This document shows positions 20,930 through 32,547 of a DNA stretch of 64,000 bases, piece by piece (positions within the stretch are counted from its first letter, which is position 1; every line of letters starts with the position of its first letter). Source of the stretch: Lithodes maja (taxonomy: Eukaryota; Arthropoda; Malacostraca; Decapoda; Lithodidae). Below the pieces are notes generated by a model. It was not told the DNA's origin, searched no databases, and worked only from the letters and a program-made list of their open reading frames with translations. The position numbers and the translations under genes are program-made. The DNA lies in the NCBI GenBank assembly GCA_037953745.1, contig JBAKBP010013201.1, forward strand, positions 1-64,000. Direction: 5' to 3'.

Positions 20930-22265
20930 TAGATAGTTAGTTAGTTAGTTATGTAGAGCAGATTAACCAGACAACTGAGCTCCATACGGAACTCTCATAG
21001 GTCTGGCCCGAAGGATTGGATCAGATTACTGAAAGGAGCTTAAGGCGACGCAAAAAACGGACGATAGGGGGGAAGGAAAATGACGGAGAATCGGATAAAA
21101 GGTCAGTGAATGATTTAGTACCAAAACAAACCGTACGCAGACGGGCAGTATCTGGGCAGTCAAAGACGTGGCGAACAGTTAGAGGGGAATGACAGGAGGA
21201 GCAGGTAGGGGGCGGAGTGCGGGGAGTGGACATCAAATAACCGTGAGTCAGCCGGGAATGGCCTATCCTAAGTCTAGTTAGTAAAACTTCCTCACACCTG
21301 TGAGACCTGGAAGACGAGGGCCAAGGACGGACAGAAGGTTTGATTGCACGGAGTTTATTATTGCAGGGTAGAGCATCCCATTGAGATTGCCACTTGCAAA
21401 GAATAGAAGGCTTGAGTAAGGACAGCCAATCACCTAACGGAAGGTGGGGCTGGCGAGGGATCATTAAAATAGCATTCTTAGCCGCAGCATCGGCGTCTTC
21501 ATTGCCACGGACACCGATGTGAGCAGGAATCCAACATAACTGGGCCTGGAATCCACGTAGGCTCATCTCGTGGAGAGTGTGTTTTATGGCTAAAACTATT
21601 ACGTGGGAGGACGAATAAGTACGGAGCGCTTCGAGGGCACTACGAGAGTCACTGTAAATTATAAAGGGCTGTTGAGGGGTGTCACGTATAATGTCAATAG
21701 CGGATTGGATAGCTATAAGTTCAGCAGTAAAGATAGAGGCTTGGGGCGGGAGAGAAAACTGAAGGAGCTTAGTAGAGGACACAGCAGCGAGGCTCACCCC
21801 AGAGTCAGTCTTAGACCCGTCAGTGAAGATGGCAAAATGGGGGCCTTTACGACGTATGTGTTCGAGTGCGTGTTGGCAGTGATGGCTAGGGACAAAAGGA
21901 TATCTCTTAGAGAGGAAGGAGAGGTGAGTGCAAACATTGGGGAGAGAGATAACCCATGGGGGGGAAGGGGAGACAACAGGCGGCGAAACAGCAATGTGAA
22001 AGTCAAGAGAGTTGAGGAGAATTGTAGCAAGAATCGGAAAGGAGGGGGAAGATGGACACGGATCGGGAATGAAGATATCACTGAAAGGGGAATTAGTGGG
22101 AGAGTCACTATGTTTAATTTTTAATGCACGGCGCATAGTAACTAAATCGCGATGGAGGGAGAGCGGGGGCTCGCCACTCTCAGCTAAGACGGAGGTATTT
22201 GGGGAGGAACGGAAAGCTCCAGTACAGAGACGCATACCCAGTTTGTGTTGTAGTACGGTGTATTG
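20930..22265 (-). mobile_element. 5'-truncated I-clade-like non-LTR retrotransposon
   Basis: Read on the minus strand it begins inside the end of reverse transcriptase, contains RNase H and a Cys/His knuckle, and ends in a short tandem tail at 20935-20952 (TTAG repeats on the plus strand, CTAA on the element strand). I-clade elements carry RNase H and end in short tandem repeats. The 5' break lies near 22262. Confidence 0.75.
21021..22235 (-). CDS. RT C-terminal end, RNase H and Cys/His knuckle of the I-like element (fragment)
   Basis: 404 residues open from the ATG at 22235, which is internal and not the original start. MRLCTGAFRSSPNTSVL with ESGEPPLSLHR is the end of the RT region in I/Jockey-type elements. 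RNase H follows from about residue 135: FTDGSK (first Asp), FTAELIAIQSA (Glu), YSDSRSALEAL (Asp) and WIPAHIGVRGNEDADAAAK (His...Asp), so the four catalytic residues are all present. Near the C-terminus CSSCHSPLTVRHVFDCP forms a CCHC-like motif. RNase H would remove template RNA during element copying. With RT missing this fragment cannot retrotranspose by itself. Confidence 0.85.
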   Translation of the reverse strand: MRLCTGAFRSSPNTSVLAESGEPPLSLHRDLVTMRRALKIKHSDSPTNSPFSDIFIPDPCPSSPSFPILATILLNSLDFHIAVSPPVVSPSPPWVISLPNVCTHLSFLSKRYPFVPSHHCQHALEHIRRKGPHFAIFTDGSKTDSGVSLAAVSSTKLLQFSLPPQASIFTAELIAIQSAIDIIRDTPQQPFIIYSDSRSALEALRTYSSSHVIVLAIKHTLHEMSLRGFQAQLCWIPAHIGVRGNEDADAAAKNAILMIPRQPHLPLGDWLSLLKPSILCKWQSQWDALPCNNKLRAIKPSVRPWPSSSRSHRCEEVLLTRLRIGHSRLTHGYLMSTPRTPPPTCSSCHSPLTVRHVFDCPDTARLRTVCFGTKSFTDLLSDSPSFSFPPIVRFLRRLKLLSVI

Positions 22266-22450
22266 TGTATATGGGCGTCCTGTGATATGTTGTGTTATTT
22301 GTGTGTGTGTGTGAGCGCGTGCGTGCGTGTTGTGTTAGCTGAATATATGACTATATAATTATCATGTATGCTCGGATGGGTTCCAATCTTCCATCGAGCT
22401 GGTTGTTTACTTATACACTGTATACACCGTACATATATATATATATATAC

Positions 22451-22487
<37 letters not shown>

Positions 22488-23870
22488 TGTATATATGTTG
22501 TGGTACAGTAAGCAGGTAAATATTGAGATGTAGACGCCATCGATTCCGCCAGCCATCAACATCATCAATCACAACCCCCCCTCACCCCCCCCCCCTCCCT
22601 CTCTTTCTTTACCGAGCATCAGAGACAACATGTGACCTAGGGTGCCCGCGGTTTGTGCTTTGCTGGCTTGCTTGCTTGCTTGCTTGCATCCGGGAGAGCT
22701 ATACACGCAAAACATCGATCCCTGCCTTGTATCCCCCCCCCCCCCTCCCCTGCTTGGTCAGGAAAATGTTGGCTTGTTTTGAGGTTTGGGTTAGTTGATG
22801 TGTGTCTTCGTCCGCCGCCAGTCTATTTACGGAGATTGCTAAATTGCTCATAACAAATGGGATAAAGAAAGGTATAAGGGTAAATAAAGTGTCCAAATGG
22901 CATGAAAACAGTTATTTAAGTGTCCAAGTAAATTACGGTATCTTTATGAAAGTATATTGGTAGTAATGACGGTAGCTACTGTAGAATGAAATAAAGAAAT
23001 CATGGTTAGCTTGAATAACAAAAAATAGCAATACCTATGGAGAAGAAGGGGCTAACATTATTTGGTCGGTGTCCCAGTATTTATGCTCGTGACTGTACCT
23101 CCAATAATCAAAGGAGTACAATCTGTGTCAATTATCCTTCGAATCTAACAGACCCTTTCTAGAATGAATAGTATCGCTATTGATATTCGAGATTCAAAAC
23201 AAAAGAGTGCGTCTTATACACTGAGAAGGTTAATACCCATGGTTTGTCAATAGTGTCTTCGAAATATAGCAAACTCCACTTTTCAAAATCAATTTGTGTC
23301 TTTAACCTCTTCAGAATAACTTGCCAACTACCTTCGTTTCAAAACATACATAAGCTCATTGTTATAAATTTCTACTGAAATGAAGGCGACATGATTCAGG
23401 TTCATGGATTTTATTTCCAATATTTTGTTTTCTTCCTCTAGTGTTTTCATTAATAACAGAACGAAAATATAATGTACTGAGAGGTGGCATGACAGTTCAG
23501 TTTTAATCGTAGTAGAAGACTTTACTGCTAATATACAGTTTAACCATTCATCGTATTTAACAACTAGTGTATATTATGGTAAGGTAAGTAGTATAGTCTT
23601 TCATCTATATTTACCACAAGATTAGTATCTTTAAATAATGTTAATATTTCTGAGAGGAAAAAGCTAAAACGATAGAAAAGGAGGATTATTTCTTGGGCGA
23701 TGTCGAAGAGAAAATTGTGAAAAGGTTAACGTCTTTCAATCTATAATGTATGGCATTCTAAAGTGTGTGTGTGTGTGTGTGTGTGTTTGTTTGTTTTTAG
23801 TACGCTGGCGTCGTATGAAGTGGTTAAGAAATCTAAATATAATATAAACCATCAAAGTTATAATAAAGGC
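22266..23870. other. Unassigned AT-rich stretch with simple repeats
   Basis: Contains a TA tract (about 22430-22495), C-rich runs (22565-22600, 22730-22748), a TTGC/GCTT run near 22665-22690 and a short GT run at 23764-23785. TTAACC(T)CTTCAG-like ends near 23225-23235, 23299 and 23727 hint at decayed family III MITEs. No coding frame is credible. Confidence 0.5.
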
Positions 23871-23882
23871 ATTTATAATTAT

Positions 23883-26800
23883 AATTATCCCCCCTGGGGG
23901 TTAGGGAATAGAATATGCCCCACGTGCCTTCTGCGTGTCGTAAGAGGCGACTAAAGAGGTTGGGTCGGTGTGCTTGCGACCCCCACCCGGAAAAAATATC
24001 TAAGCAAAGAAAAACGAACGAACAGCCTCGGATGCGGACGGAACCTACGTTGACGAACCACGACCGACTAAGGACATTCCTTCGGACATTCTGAGAATGG
24101 CTACGTGGAATGTTAGTGGCATGAATGATGGCACAAAAGAGAGAGAGGTTCTGGAAGTGTTAGTGAATGCCAGGCTGGATGTATGTGGAATGACAGAGAC
24201 CAAATGGAAAGGTTCAGATGCGAGAGAGTGGGAGTGTGGAATGGGTGTGTGCTGGAGTTAGTGAAGGAACAGCGAGAGAAGGTGCATGTTTGTTTGTAAG
24301 TAGCAAATGGAAGGAATGTGTAAGAGAGTATGGGTCTGTGGGTTCAAGGATTGTGTGGGTGAGAATGAAAGTAGGAATACAAACGTGGGTGATTGTATGC
24401 GTGTATGCCCCGACAGAGGATATACTTGAAAGAAAGAAAGAGGAGTTCTGGATGAATGTGGAGGCGTGCCTGGAGAAGTTTGAAAAGAACTAAAGAATAT
24501 TTCTGATTGGGGATATGAATAGGAAAGTTGAGGGAATGGTGGGAGGGTGGGGGGTACCATCAGAGGTGAATGGGAATGGTAGTGCACTTGTGGACGTATG
24601 TGTGGGGAGGAGGCTGTGGATAGCCAACACCTTCTTCCGACACAGAATGATCCACAGGTACACGTGGAAACGGATGTTGACGATGAAGGATAAGACAGTG
24701 GTGGAACGAAAATCATTGATTGATTATGTATGTGTGGATGAACGAATGAAGAAATCTGTGATGGATGCTAGGGTGTATAGGGGTATTGGAGGGGGTCTGT
24801 CTGATCATTATGTAGTGGTAGCTAAGGTTAGGATACAAAAGAAGTGGGTGAGGAGAGCTGGAGGGAGGCGAGAGGAGGGTGGAATGGTGAGGAGGGTGGA
24901 GAGGTTGCAGGAGGAAGAAGTCCGGGAGGAGTACAGGAGAGCAGTGGAAAGACGACTAGGTGGGTTCGACCTGGAAGTTATGGAGGAAGTGGAGGAGATG
25001 AGCAAGGTGTTTAAGGATGAGATCTGTGCAGCATGTGAGAGGTGTGTGGAGTGAGGAGAAGAGGGAGGGGAGTGAAAGGTACAACATGGTGGACAGAAGA
25101 GGTAAGAATAGCTGTGGAAGAAAAGAAGAAAGCATATAGAGAGTGGTTGGGTAGTAGAGGGAATGAAGATTTCGAGAGACAGAAACGAGCGAGGTACGTG
25201 GAGAGTAAGAGGGTGGTGAAGAGAGTAGTGAAGGAAAGTAAGAGAAGAGTAGATGAGGAATTTGGAAGGAATATGAGTGTAAAATGGAGGGAGAGTAAGA
25301 AACTGTTCTGGAAAGAAGTCAAGAAAGTTAGGGAAGGTAGCAAGGGAAACAGTAAGGGTGTGAAAGATAAGAATGGGAGAATGCTAACCGAGAAGCAAGA
25401 GAGAGTCGAAAGATGGAGGGAGTACTTCAATGAGTTGCTAAATGTAAGGAATGAAGAGCCAGCAAACATAGCTTGATATGGTATGGGAGGGAGAAGAAGA
25501 GAAGTAGTGGAGGAGGAGGTGGGGATCAGGAGGTCAGAAGTGTGGGAAGCCATGAAAAGAGTGAAGTTGGGGAAAGCACCAGGAACAGATGGAGTGTGTG
25601 GGGAAATGTTGAGGTATGGTGGTGAGATAGTGATAGAATGGGTATGGAAAATGTGCAAACTAGCATGGGAGAAGGAGAGTGCACCCGATGACTGGAAGAC
25701 TGGCATAATAGTCCCCCTATATAAGGGCAAAGGGGAAAGAGGAGTGTGTGGTAACCACTGAGGAATATGTCTTCTAAGCGTAGTAGGGCAGTGATTGAGA
25801 GAGTGAGAGTGAGAACGGAGAAATGGATAGGCGACGAGCAGGGAGGTTTTAGGAAGGGAAGAGGATGTGTAGATCAGATTCTTACCCTGAATTGTGTTGT
25901 GGAGAAATATCTGGAGAAGAAACAAAAGGTGTATGTTGCCTTTATGGACTTGGAGAAGGCCTATGACAGAGTGGATAGAGAAGGTTTGTGGAAAGTACTT
26001 GGAATATACGGAGTAGAGGGCAAGTTGCTGAAAGCAGTGAAGAGCATGTATGAGGGTGCAAAGGCGGCAGTACGTGTGGAGAGTGAGCAGAGTGAGTTCT
26101 TTGACCTGAATGTTGGTTTGAAACAGGGGTGTGTGATGTCCCTGTGGTTGTTTACTGTATATATGGATCGAGTCATGAAAGAAATACTAGGCTATCAAGA
26201 GCAGTGGATGTTGGTGTATCGCTGAAAAGGGAGGGAATTGAGTGGAAGCTACCTATACTGCTATTTGCGGATGATACAGTTCTGATGAGTGATAATGAAT
26301 GGGAGTTGCAGGGTCTGGTAAATGAGTTTGGAACAGTGTGCGTAAAACGGAATTTGAAGGTAAATGCGGGGAAGAGCAAGGTTATGGTCTTCGAAAGGGG
26401 TGAAGTCACAGAGTGTCAGGTGAAGCTGAATGGTCAGGCTATGGAGATCGTCAACTTTTTTAAGTATCTGGGCAGTGTGTTGATAAAGATGGGACTATGG
26501 ATGAAGAAGTGCGGGAGAGGGTACAACAGGGGAAGAGGGTTTTAGGAACGCTAAAAGCAGTAACAAGAAATAGGGTGGTCAGTATGGAAGTGAAGAAGTC
26601 CTTGCCTGACAGTGTGGTAATCCCGACACTGACTTACGGAAGCGAAGCATGGACGTTGGTTGAGAGACTCAGACCAAGAGTGAGAGCAGTGGAAATTAAT
26701 TACTTAAGGAGTGCGTGCGGAGTTACATGGAGGGATAGACAGACTAATGAGGAAGTAAGAAGGAGGTGTGGTGTGGAGGTAGATGTGCTGGAAAGTGTGA

Positions 26801-27070
26801 AAAGGAACAACTTGAGATGGTTCGGCCATATGGAACGTATGGAAAGCGAGAGAATGACTAAGAGGGTGTACGAGAGCGAGGTGGAGGGACAGAGAGGGAG
26901 AGCTAGACCGAATGAGAGGTGGAAGGATGGAGTGAGGAAGTACATGAACAAAGGCGGTGCTGGTTGGGGGGGAGGGGCGTCGACTGACTGTGGACAGAGG
27001 TGCGTGGGGGCGGTTCATTCGTGGCCACCCCTTCGGGGATCACGGCGTCAGGCAATAGATAGATAGATAG
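23883..27070 (+). mobile_element. Full-length RTE-like non-LTR retrotransposon (copy R2), decayed
   Basis: About 3.2 kb from a 5' end near CCCCCCTGGGGGTTAGGG and TGTCGTAAGAGGCGACTAAA to the tail CAATAGATAGATAGATAG. ATTTATAATTAT flanks both sides (23871-23882 and 27071-27082), a 12-bp target-site duplication. One long coding region (24097-27057) encodes endonuclease and reverse transcriptase. Copies R1 (9.3 kb) and R3 (53-56 kb, minus strand) belong to the same family. Confidence 0.88.
24097..27057 (+). pseudogene. Endonuclease-reverse transcriptase of RTE copy R2, several lesions
   Basis: Starts MATWNVSGMNDG (the upstream ATG used in R3 is ATT here). Endonuclease motifs are TETKWKG, VYAPTED and LSDHYVV. 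The RT region has KAPGTDGVCGEML, GIIVPLYKGKG, EQGGFRKGRGC, FMDLEKAYDRVD, GLKQGCVMS and FADDTVLMSDN, then a C-terminal region with WFGHMERM. Lesions against R3 include a 2-bp loss near 24248, a TAA near 24490, frame breaks near 25040 and 25475, a TGA near 25761 and a frame change near 26485. It cannot make a full enzyme. The RT probably belongs to the RTE group, based on the single-ORF structure and tandem-repeat tail. Confidence 0.88.
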
Positions 27071-27234
27071 ATTTATAATTATTTGGTATATTGGTAGTAA
27101 TTTTTGTCTCTCCTAATATTAGACAATAGACACTAAAGAACATATAAGCAGACATGGATAGAAATAAACTAATACATTTATACAGACAGACACAGACACC
27201 TTCCTTACAGAGACTGTCACAACAACAATAGTGT

Positions 27235-27943
27235 TCAATGTACCGTAGCCCACATAGACACCCATTCACACACACACACACACACACACACAGGTAGACA
27301 TACACACACACACCCACACAAAGGCAGACACAGCCCGTAGCCTAGTAGGTAGAGCTCTCGTCTCACACACGAGGGGTCGGGGGTTCAATCCCCGGCCGGG
27401 CGGAGACAAATTGGGCTTGTCTCCTTTCATGTGTTAGCCTCAGTTCACCTAGCTGTAAATAGGTACCTGGAATAAGTGGACGACTTTGTGACGTCCCATC
27501 TGGGGTTGGCAAAAATGGTACAAGGCGAGATGGGTATCATATGGTTCACCTAAGCTGATGGCTACCTAAGCCTTCGGGCGAGACGGTACCGTCTATAGTG
27601 AGAATGGTACCATACAGATCCACCCTAAGCCTTCGTTTCCGATGTCGCCAATTGGCTAAAAATACAGACTACACACACATCCACAGCCATTCCAACGATA
27701 CATATAACATTACACATATAGGAGGCGGGAAATAACGAGCATGCTCACTCCCGCAATACAACTAGAGTAAGTACACACACACACACATGCACAGGTAGAC
27801 ATACACACACACACAGGTAGACATATACACACAAACACCCACACAAAGGCAGACACACACACACACACAGGCAGACATATATATATACACACACACACAC
27901 AGGTAGACACACGCAGATACACACACACACACGCATAGACATA

Positions 27944-27981
<38 letters not shown>

Positions 27982-28040
27982 AAGGCAGACAATCACACAA
28001 AGCCAGACATACATGTTCTCTACCGTACCAACAACACTAC
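27235..28040. repeat. CA-rich compound minisatellite
   Basis: Mixture of (CA)n with recurring AGGTAGACATACACA and AAGGCAGACA units at 27235-27332 and 27660-28015, split by a tRNA-derived SINE. The frames CVCVCV on the minus strand are artefacts. Confidence 0.85.
27333..27640 (+). mobile_element. tRNA-derived SINE with tRNA-Val(CAC)-like head
   Basis: The head at 27333-27400 has an A-box-like TAGCCTAGTAGG, a perfect anticodon stem CTCGT/ACGAG with loop CTCACAC (anticodon CAC), and a T arm CGGGG-GTTCAAT-CCCCG. The acceptor pairs in only 5 of 7 positions and the D stem has a mismatch, so it is a SINE head and probably not a working tRNA gene. The body contains CTGTAAATAGGTACCTGG and TAAGCCTTCGGGCGAGACGG. 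It lies inside the CA-rich minisatellite. Confidence 0.7.
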
Positions 28041-28075
28041 CAGGTTGCCGCTCAATATGACCCACAGACACACAT

Positions 28076-28078
<3 letters not shown>

Positions 28079-28137
<59 letters not shown>
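28079..28137. repeat. (CT)n tract at the 5' edge of A2
   Basis: Pure CT run directly upstream of the truncated family A copy. Confidence 0.95.
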
Positions 28138-28138
<1 letters not shown>

Positions 28139-28140
<2 letters not shown>

Positions 28141-28284
28141 TTCTACAACCAGCCTACTCTGTTCCGCAAGGATGGCACTCATCTAAACCCTGTGGGTTCA
28201 GCACGCATGGGTCGTCTCCTACACGAAGCAGTCCGCAGCCATGGATCAAAAAACGCCATCAGAGAAGAAGCAGCAGTGACATAA
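28139..28284 (+). pseudogene. ORF1 C-terminal remnant (esterase Asp-His block) of A2
   Basis: The frame reads FYNQPTLFRKDGTHLNPVGS and onward to TAA before 28285. DGTHLN is the last esterase block (Asp/His pair), matching DDGVHLN in A1 ORF1. Everything before it is missing, so no esterase can be made. Confidence 0.8.
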
Positions 28285-28351
28285 ATCATCCAATGCCAAG
28301 AAAAAAACAGAGGCAACCGAGGACCACCAGCGATAAGGACCGAGGACAGCC

Positions 28352-31300
28352 ATGAACATAAATGTAGATCCGACAAGAACCAAAAATATTATTAAAGAGC
28401 GTTCCATGAGTTCTAAAATAACAAATTTAAAGGTTTTCTATGCAAACGCTCGTAGCATACGCAATAAATTTTCAGATTTAGAGGAGCTAGTGTTTACAGA
28501 AAATTATGATGTGATTGGCATAACAGAATCTTGGCTCAATACAGAAGATAGAGACTTTTTAGCAGAGTATTCACTTCCCGGTTATGTAATGTTTGAGAAA
28601 AGCCGAATAAATCGAAATGGAGGTGGCGTTTTACTTTATATCAAAGAAAGTCTTAACCCTACCCTCTTGTCAAAACCTCAAATTGTGAACGTCGACGCAT
28701 CTTTTGTGCTAATAAAGAATAATAAAGGTACAAAAATAATACTTGCATTAATATACAGACCTCCAGCTCAATCAGTGCAAACTGACCGAGAAATTTACGA
28801 ACAAATTGCAGATGTAAGTAACTCACAAGATACCGTAATTTTTGGCGACTTTAATTTACCTGTGACCAAGTGGGGCGATACTCTTACTTCACACTCCGGA
28901 CATGACTTGTATACGAACTTGCAAGAGAGTTCGCTTTATCAATTTGTTCGAACGCCGACCCGTGGTAATAACGTTCTTGACATTGTAATTGCAACAAAAG
29001 AAGAATTAATAGAGAATTTGAATGTTGGTGATGAATTCAGTAACAGCGACCATCGTACGATAACTTTCACTTTAAACTTTACTAGTAACGAACCAAATAG
29101 TAGCATCGAAAAAGTCCCTAATTTCAAGAAAGCAAACTTCCATAAACTTAGAGCTATGTTTAAAGAAACTGACTGGAGCTTTTTAATTAACAATAACGAC
29201 ATAAATACATCTTGGAAGTTATTCGAAACCACTTACCTAAAAGCAGTGCAAGACTGCATACCATCGAAAATACGGCGTCCAGGCCATAATAATAAGCCCA
29301 AATGGTGGAATAAAGATATTTCAAACTGCCTGCTTGCTAAAAAAAATTGCTAATGATAGATTAAAATCCTCACAAAATTACGAAGAACGGGTGAAATTTG
29401 TAGAGCTACGACGCAAAGCCAAAAAGTTAATTAAGCAAAGTAAAAAGACCTTAGAGTTACATATTGCGAATCAAAGTAAAACAAACCCGAAATAATTCTA
29501 TAGTTATATCAGAAAGAAAAAAGTAGTTACTTCAACTGTTGGACCGTTAGTCGATGAAAATGGAGAATACACCAAAGACGAAGTACAAATGAGTAATGCC
29601 CTCAATACCTTCTTTGCATCAGTTTTTACAACAGAAGACCTCAGTGATATCCCTACACCATCGCCGATTCAGATTGATAATTCAGATATTCTAAGCAATA
29701 TCACCGTTACAGAGAGAGAAGTATTGAATTGTTTAGATAAACTCAAGGTAAATAAAACGCCTGGACCTGATACAATCTCGCCTAGAGTTCTGAAGGAAGC
29801 TAAGGATGAGCTCTCCAAACCACTGACATTACTATTCAATAAATCCTTGCAGTCTGGAACTATGCCTGATCAGTGGAAGCTAGCCAACGTAACACCGATA
29901 TTCAAAAAAGGCAGAAAATCCCTACCCAGTAACTATCGTCCAATTAGCTTAACCTCAGTTGTATGTAAAATGCTAGAAACGGTCATACGAGACAGACTCG
30001 TAAATCACTTAGAGGAAAATAACATACTTAAAGATACTCAACACGGCTTTCGTAAAAAACGTTCCTGTTTAACAAACCTCTTAGACTTCTTCCACGATAT
30101 CCTCAACCTCTACGATGAGAGTAAAGCTGTAGATATTATATACCTTGATTTTCAAAAGGCCTTTGACAAAGTTCCCCACAAACGTTTACTGCTAAAACTA
30201 AAAGAGCATGGAATACAAGACGGTGTGTTGAAATGGATAGAAAATTGGCTCAGCGACAGAAAGCAAAGAGTAGTCATAAATGGTAAGGCATCTAAATGGA
30301 CCAATTTAAGTAGCGGGGTACCCCAGGGATCGGTACTAGGACCAATTTTCTTTCTAATTTACATCAACGACATAGATGAGGGCCTCACCTGTACAATCTC
30401 AAAATTTGCTGACGATACAAAAATTGCAAATAGCGTACTCTCAAAAGAACAAGTTGACGATATGCAACACAATCTAGATAAATTGTCATGTTGGGCCCAA
30501 ATTTGGCAAATGAGTTTCAATGCGGATAAATGTAAAGTACTACATATCGGATACCTAAATGAGAAAGCAAACTATTCGATGAATGGCACTCAGCTTAAGA
30601 ATGTAAACAGAGAAACCGATCTGGGAGTAACAATATCGAGTAACCTAAAACCGAGTCAACAATGTTCAGAAGTTGTTAAGAAGGCAAACAAAATAATTGG
30701 CTTTATAGGCAGGTCATTTGAGCATAAATCCAAAGAAGTTATCCTAACCCTTTACAATTCCTTAGTCCGCCCTCTTCTGGAATACTGCGTTCAATCCTGG
30801 TGCCCTTATTACCAAAAAGATATAAACCAGCTAGAACGAGTTCAACGTAGAGTTACCAAAATGATACCTAGCCTAAAGAACAAACCATACGAAGAGCGTC
30901 TTAGAGAATTAAATCTATTTCCTTTAACCCAGCGCAGATTAAGAGGTGACTTAATTCAAGTGTTCAAAATCATCAAAGGCATCGACAATATGAACTGTAG
31001 TAAGTACTTCACTATCGACCAATCTAATTACACGCGGGGAAACGGTTGCAAAATTATTGGTAAATCTTTTAACTCACACGAATCTAAGAATTTCTTCTTC
31101 AATCGAGTTGTCAACTTGTGGAATGGGCTTCCCCGAAACGTTATAGACTGCATCACCGTTGATTCATTTAACCCTCTCCGACATATGACGCAATTTTGAG
31201 CCTATTGGGGATACTTTAAAGTCTTTGTTACCATCAGGGGTATTTAGAAACCTTTAGTTTAGTTACTTCAACCTATGCAGTTGTCTTTGAGTAAGTTGTG

Positions 31301-31463
31301 GGCAGAAAACGAATTTTGGAGAGGTAATTATAAGAGTGAGAGAACTCTATTTCTTATTGCTAATCTGGCAACCTCTGCGTCATATGAGTCTGAAGGAGTT
31401 AAACTCCGCCTAGACAAATATCTCGCTTCAAACCCGCGACTGACTGCGTTTGTAAATGAATAA
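28352..31463 (+). pseudogene. ORF2 endonuclease-reverse transcriptase of A2, three lesions
   Basis: ATG 28352 starts MNINVDPTRT. Endonuclease motifs: NARSIRN, GITESWLN, GGGVLLYIK, YRPPAQS, GDFNLPVTKWGD and SDHRTITF. RT motifs: KTPGPDTISP, TPIFKKG, NYRPISLTSV, QHGFRKKRSC, LDFQKAFDKVPH, SSGVPQGSVLGP and KFADDTKIA. The end has LEYCVQSWCPYY and LRGDLIQVFKIIKG. Against A3 there is one extra A in the run near 29340, a GAA-to-TAA change at 29493-29495 and a MITE at 31168-31402, after which the frame resumes as KLRLDKYLASNPRLTAFVNE. The RT core between 29589 and 31167 is open. Confidence 0.92.
31168..31402. mobile_element. TTAA MITE inserted in A2 ORF2
   Basis: 227 bp between TTAA at 31168-31171 and 31399-31402. 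Ends are CCCTCTCCGACATATGACGC and the complement of CTCCTTCAGACTCATATGAC. The empty site is preserved in A3 and A3b, where a single TTTAAA continues from GATTCAT into CTCCGCC. That makes the insert and its target duplication certain. A piggyBac-type transposase is the likely source. Confidence 0.95.
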
Positions 31464-31670
31464 CTTTATTTTATCCCCCCCTCAGTTACTAACCCATCTG
31501 TCCCCTACTAACTTCCTAATCCTGCCACGGACATTAGTTCCAGGGCAGTAATTCCCTTTCCAATGTTCCCTTACCCACTCTAAACCACTGTTTGGACACT
31601 TGATCCTCAGTGTTTTGGAGGACAAGCAACCTAGAAGGGTCACTAGATCTGTTGTTGCTTGATTTCCTTT

Positions 31671-31673
<3 letters not shown>

Positions 31674-31757
<84 letters not shown>
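31674..31757. repeat. (CT)n tract at the 3' edge of A2
   Basis: Pure CT run of about 84 bp directly after the family A 3' end. Confidence 0.95.
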
Positions 31758-31760
<3 letters not shown>

Positions 31761-31869
31761 ATTTGTTTTCCTCTCTTGTCTTAGTATATAGGAATGAATA
31801 ATTTACCAGTAATTTTTCAAGACCGGATCACCTCGGCTGGACCAAATAGTCTGTGTGGTCTCTTTAAAA

Positions 31870-31970
31870 TAATTATAGTATCTATAATGATGATAATAAT
31901 AATAATGATAATAATGATCATTATAATAATAATAATATCAATAATAATAATATGATAATAATAATAGTAC
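31870..31970. repeat. (AAT)n-rich imperfect microsatellite
   Basis: ATAATAATAATGATAAT-type trinucleotide run. Confidence 0.8.
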
Positions 31971-32099
31971 CGGGTAGTTATTTTTTTTTTTCTTTTCAAG
32001 ACGGCAGCCAATGAGGCTAAAAATACACAATTCCTTAGCCTAACGTGTCAACATGTTGACTTTGATTGCCACAAGAGCGCTTATATACCCCAAGAAAAT

Positions 32100-32230
32100 G
32101 TAGGAACCCAGAGGCCGACACATCCTCCCCTAATGTTCACAGCCAGGAAAGTTTTTGGCAGAAACCTTACTCGCAGGCAGCTGGATTCGAACCCACTCTA
32201 CCTGAGACAAGCGACTAGAATCCAGCCAGT
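32100..32230 (-). mobile_element. tRNA-related SINE, part left of a MITE
   Basis: The minus strand has a B-box-like GGGTTCGAATCCAGCTGCCTG preceded by GATTCTAGTCGCTTGTCTCA. The same stretch is present at 32590-32660. The SINE is split from its 3' part by the MITE at 32231-32547. Confidence 0.5.
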
Positions 32231-32547
32231 TTAAGGGGAGATGGGCCGCTTTTATGGACCCCCTTCTTCCTCATGTTTAGCCCCATTAGTTTGGTGATTT
32301 TAAGACCATCCGCCCCATTTCCTTGTCAATATTAAGACCTTTCGTGCTATTTAGGTGTCGATATTTTTATTGGCGAACGATAGTGAGCCTGTAATTTTGG
32401 AAGAATTCTGCCGAAAAATGTACAAATTAATGTAGAAGAGGGATCTAATGGATGTTTATTTAAATTTGATTGAGGTCTAGGGAGGAAACTAGAAAAACAA
32501 TAAATAAATGAAAAAAATCAACCAAAAAATAAACCATCCCCATTTAA
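32231..32547 (-). mobile_element. MITE family I inserted in a SINE
   Basis: TTAAGGGGAGATGGGCC to AACCATCCCCATTTAA with complete internal landmarks (TTAGCCCCATTAGTTTGG, TGCTATTTAGGTGTCG, GGCGAACGATAGTGAGCCTG, CCGAAAAATGTACAAATT). The left flank ends CCAGCCAG and the right flank begins CCATATATCTGTG. The neighbouring SINE copy reads CCAGACACTTTGACCATGTA, with TTGA in place of TTAA, which is the empty site. Confidence 0.85.

Larger units (their letters stand above)
28138..31673 (+). mobile_element. Family A non-LTR retrotransposon, copy A2 (5'-truncated)
   Basis: Begins inside ORF1 (ACTTCTACAACCAGCC) right after a CT tract and ends TTGATTTCCTTTGT right before another CT tract (31674-31757). ORF2 carries a +1 frameshift, a nonsense change and a 227-bp TTAA insertion. 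A 3' untranslated part of about 210 bp (31464-31673) is shared with A3 and A3b. Confidence 0.92.

Noticed and set aside
21021..22235. Host ribonuclease H gene
   Set aside because: Preceded by the end of a non-LTR RT and followed by a Cys/His knuckle and a short tandem tail, as in I-like retroelements.
27333..27402. Functional tRNA-Val gene
   Set aside because: The acceptor stem pairs in only 5 of 7 positions, the D stem is mismatched and a SINE body follows directly.
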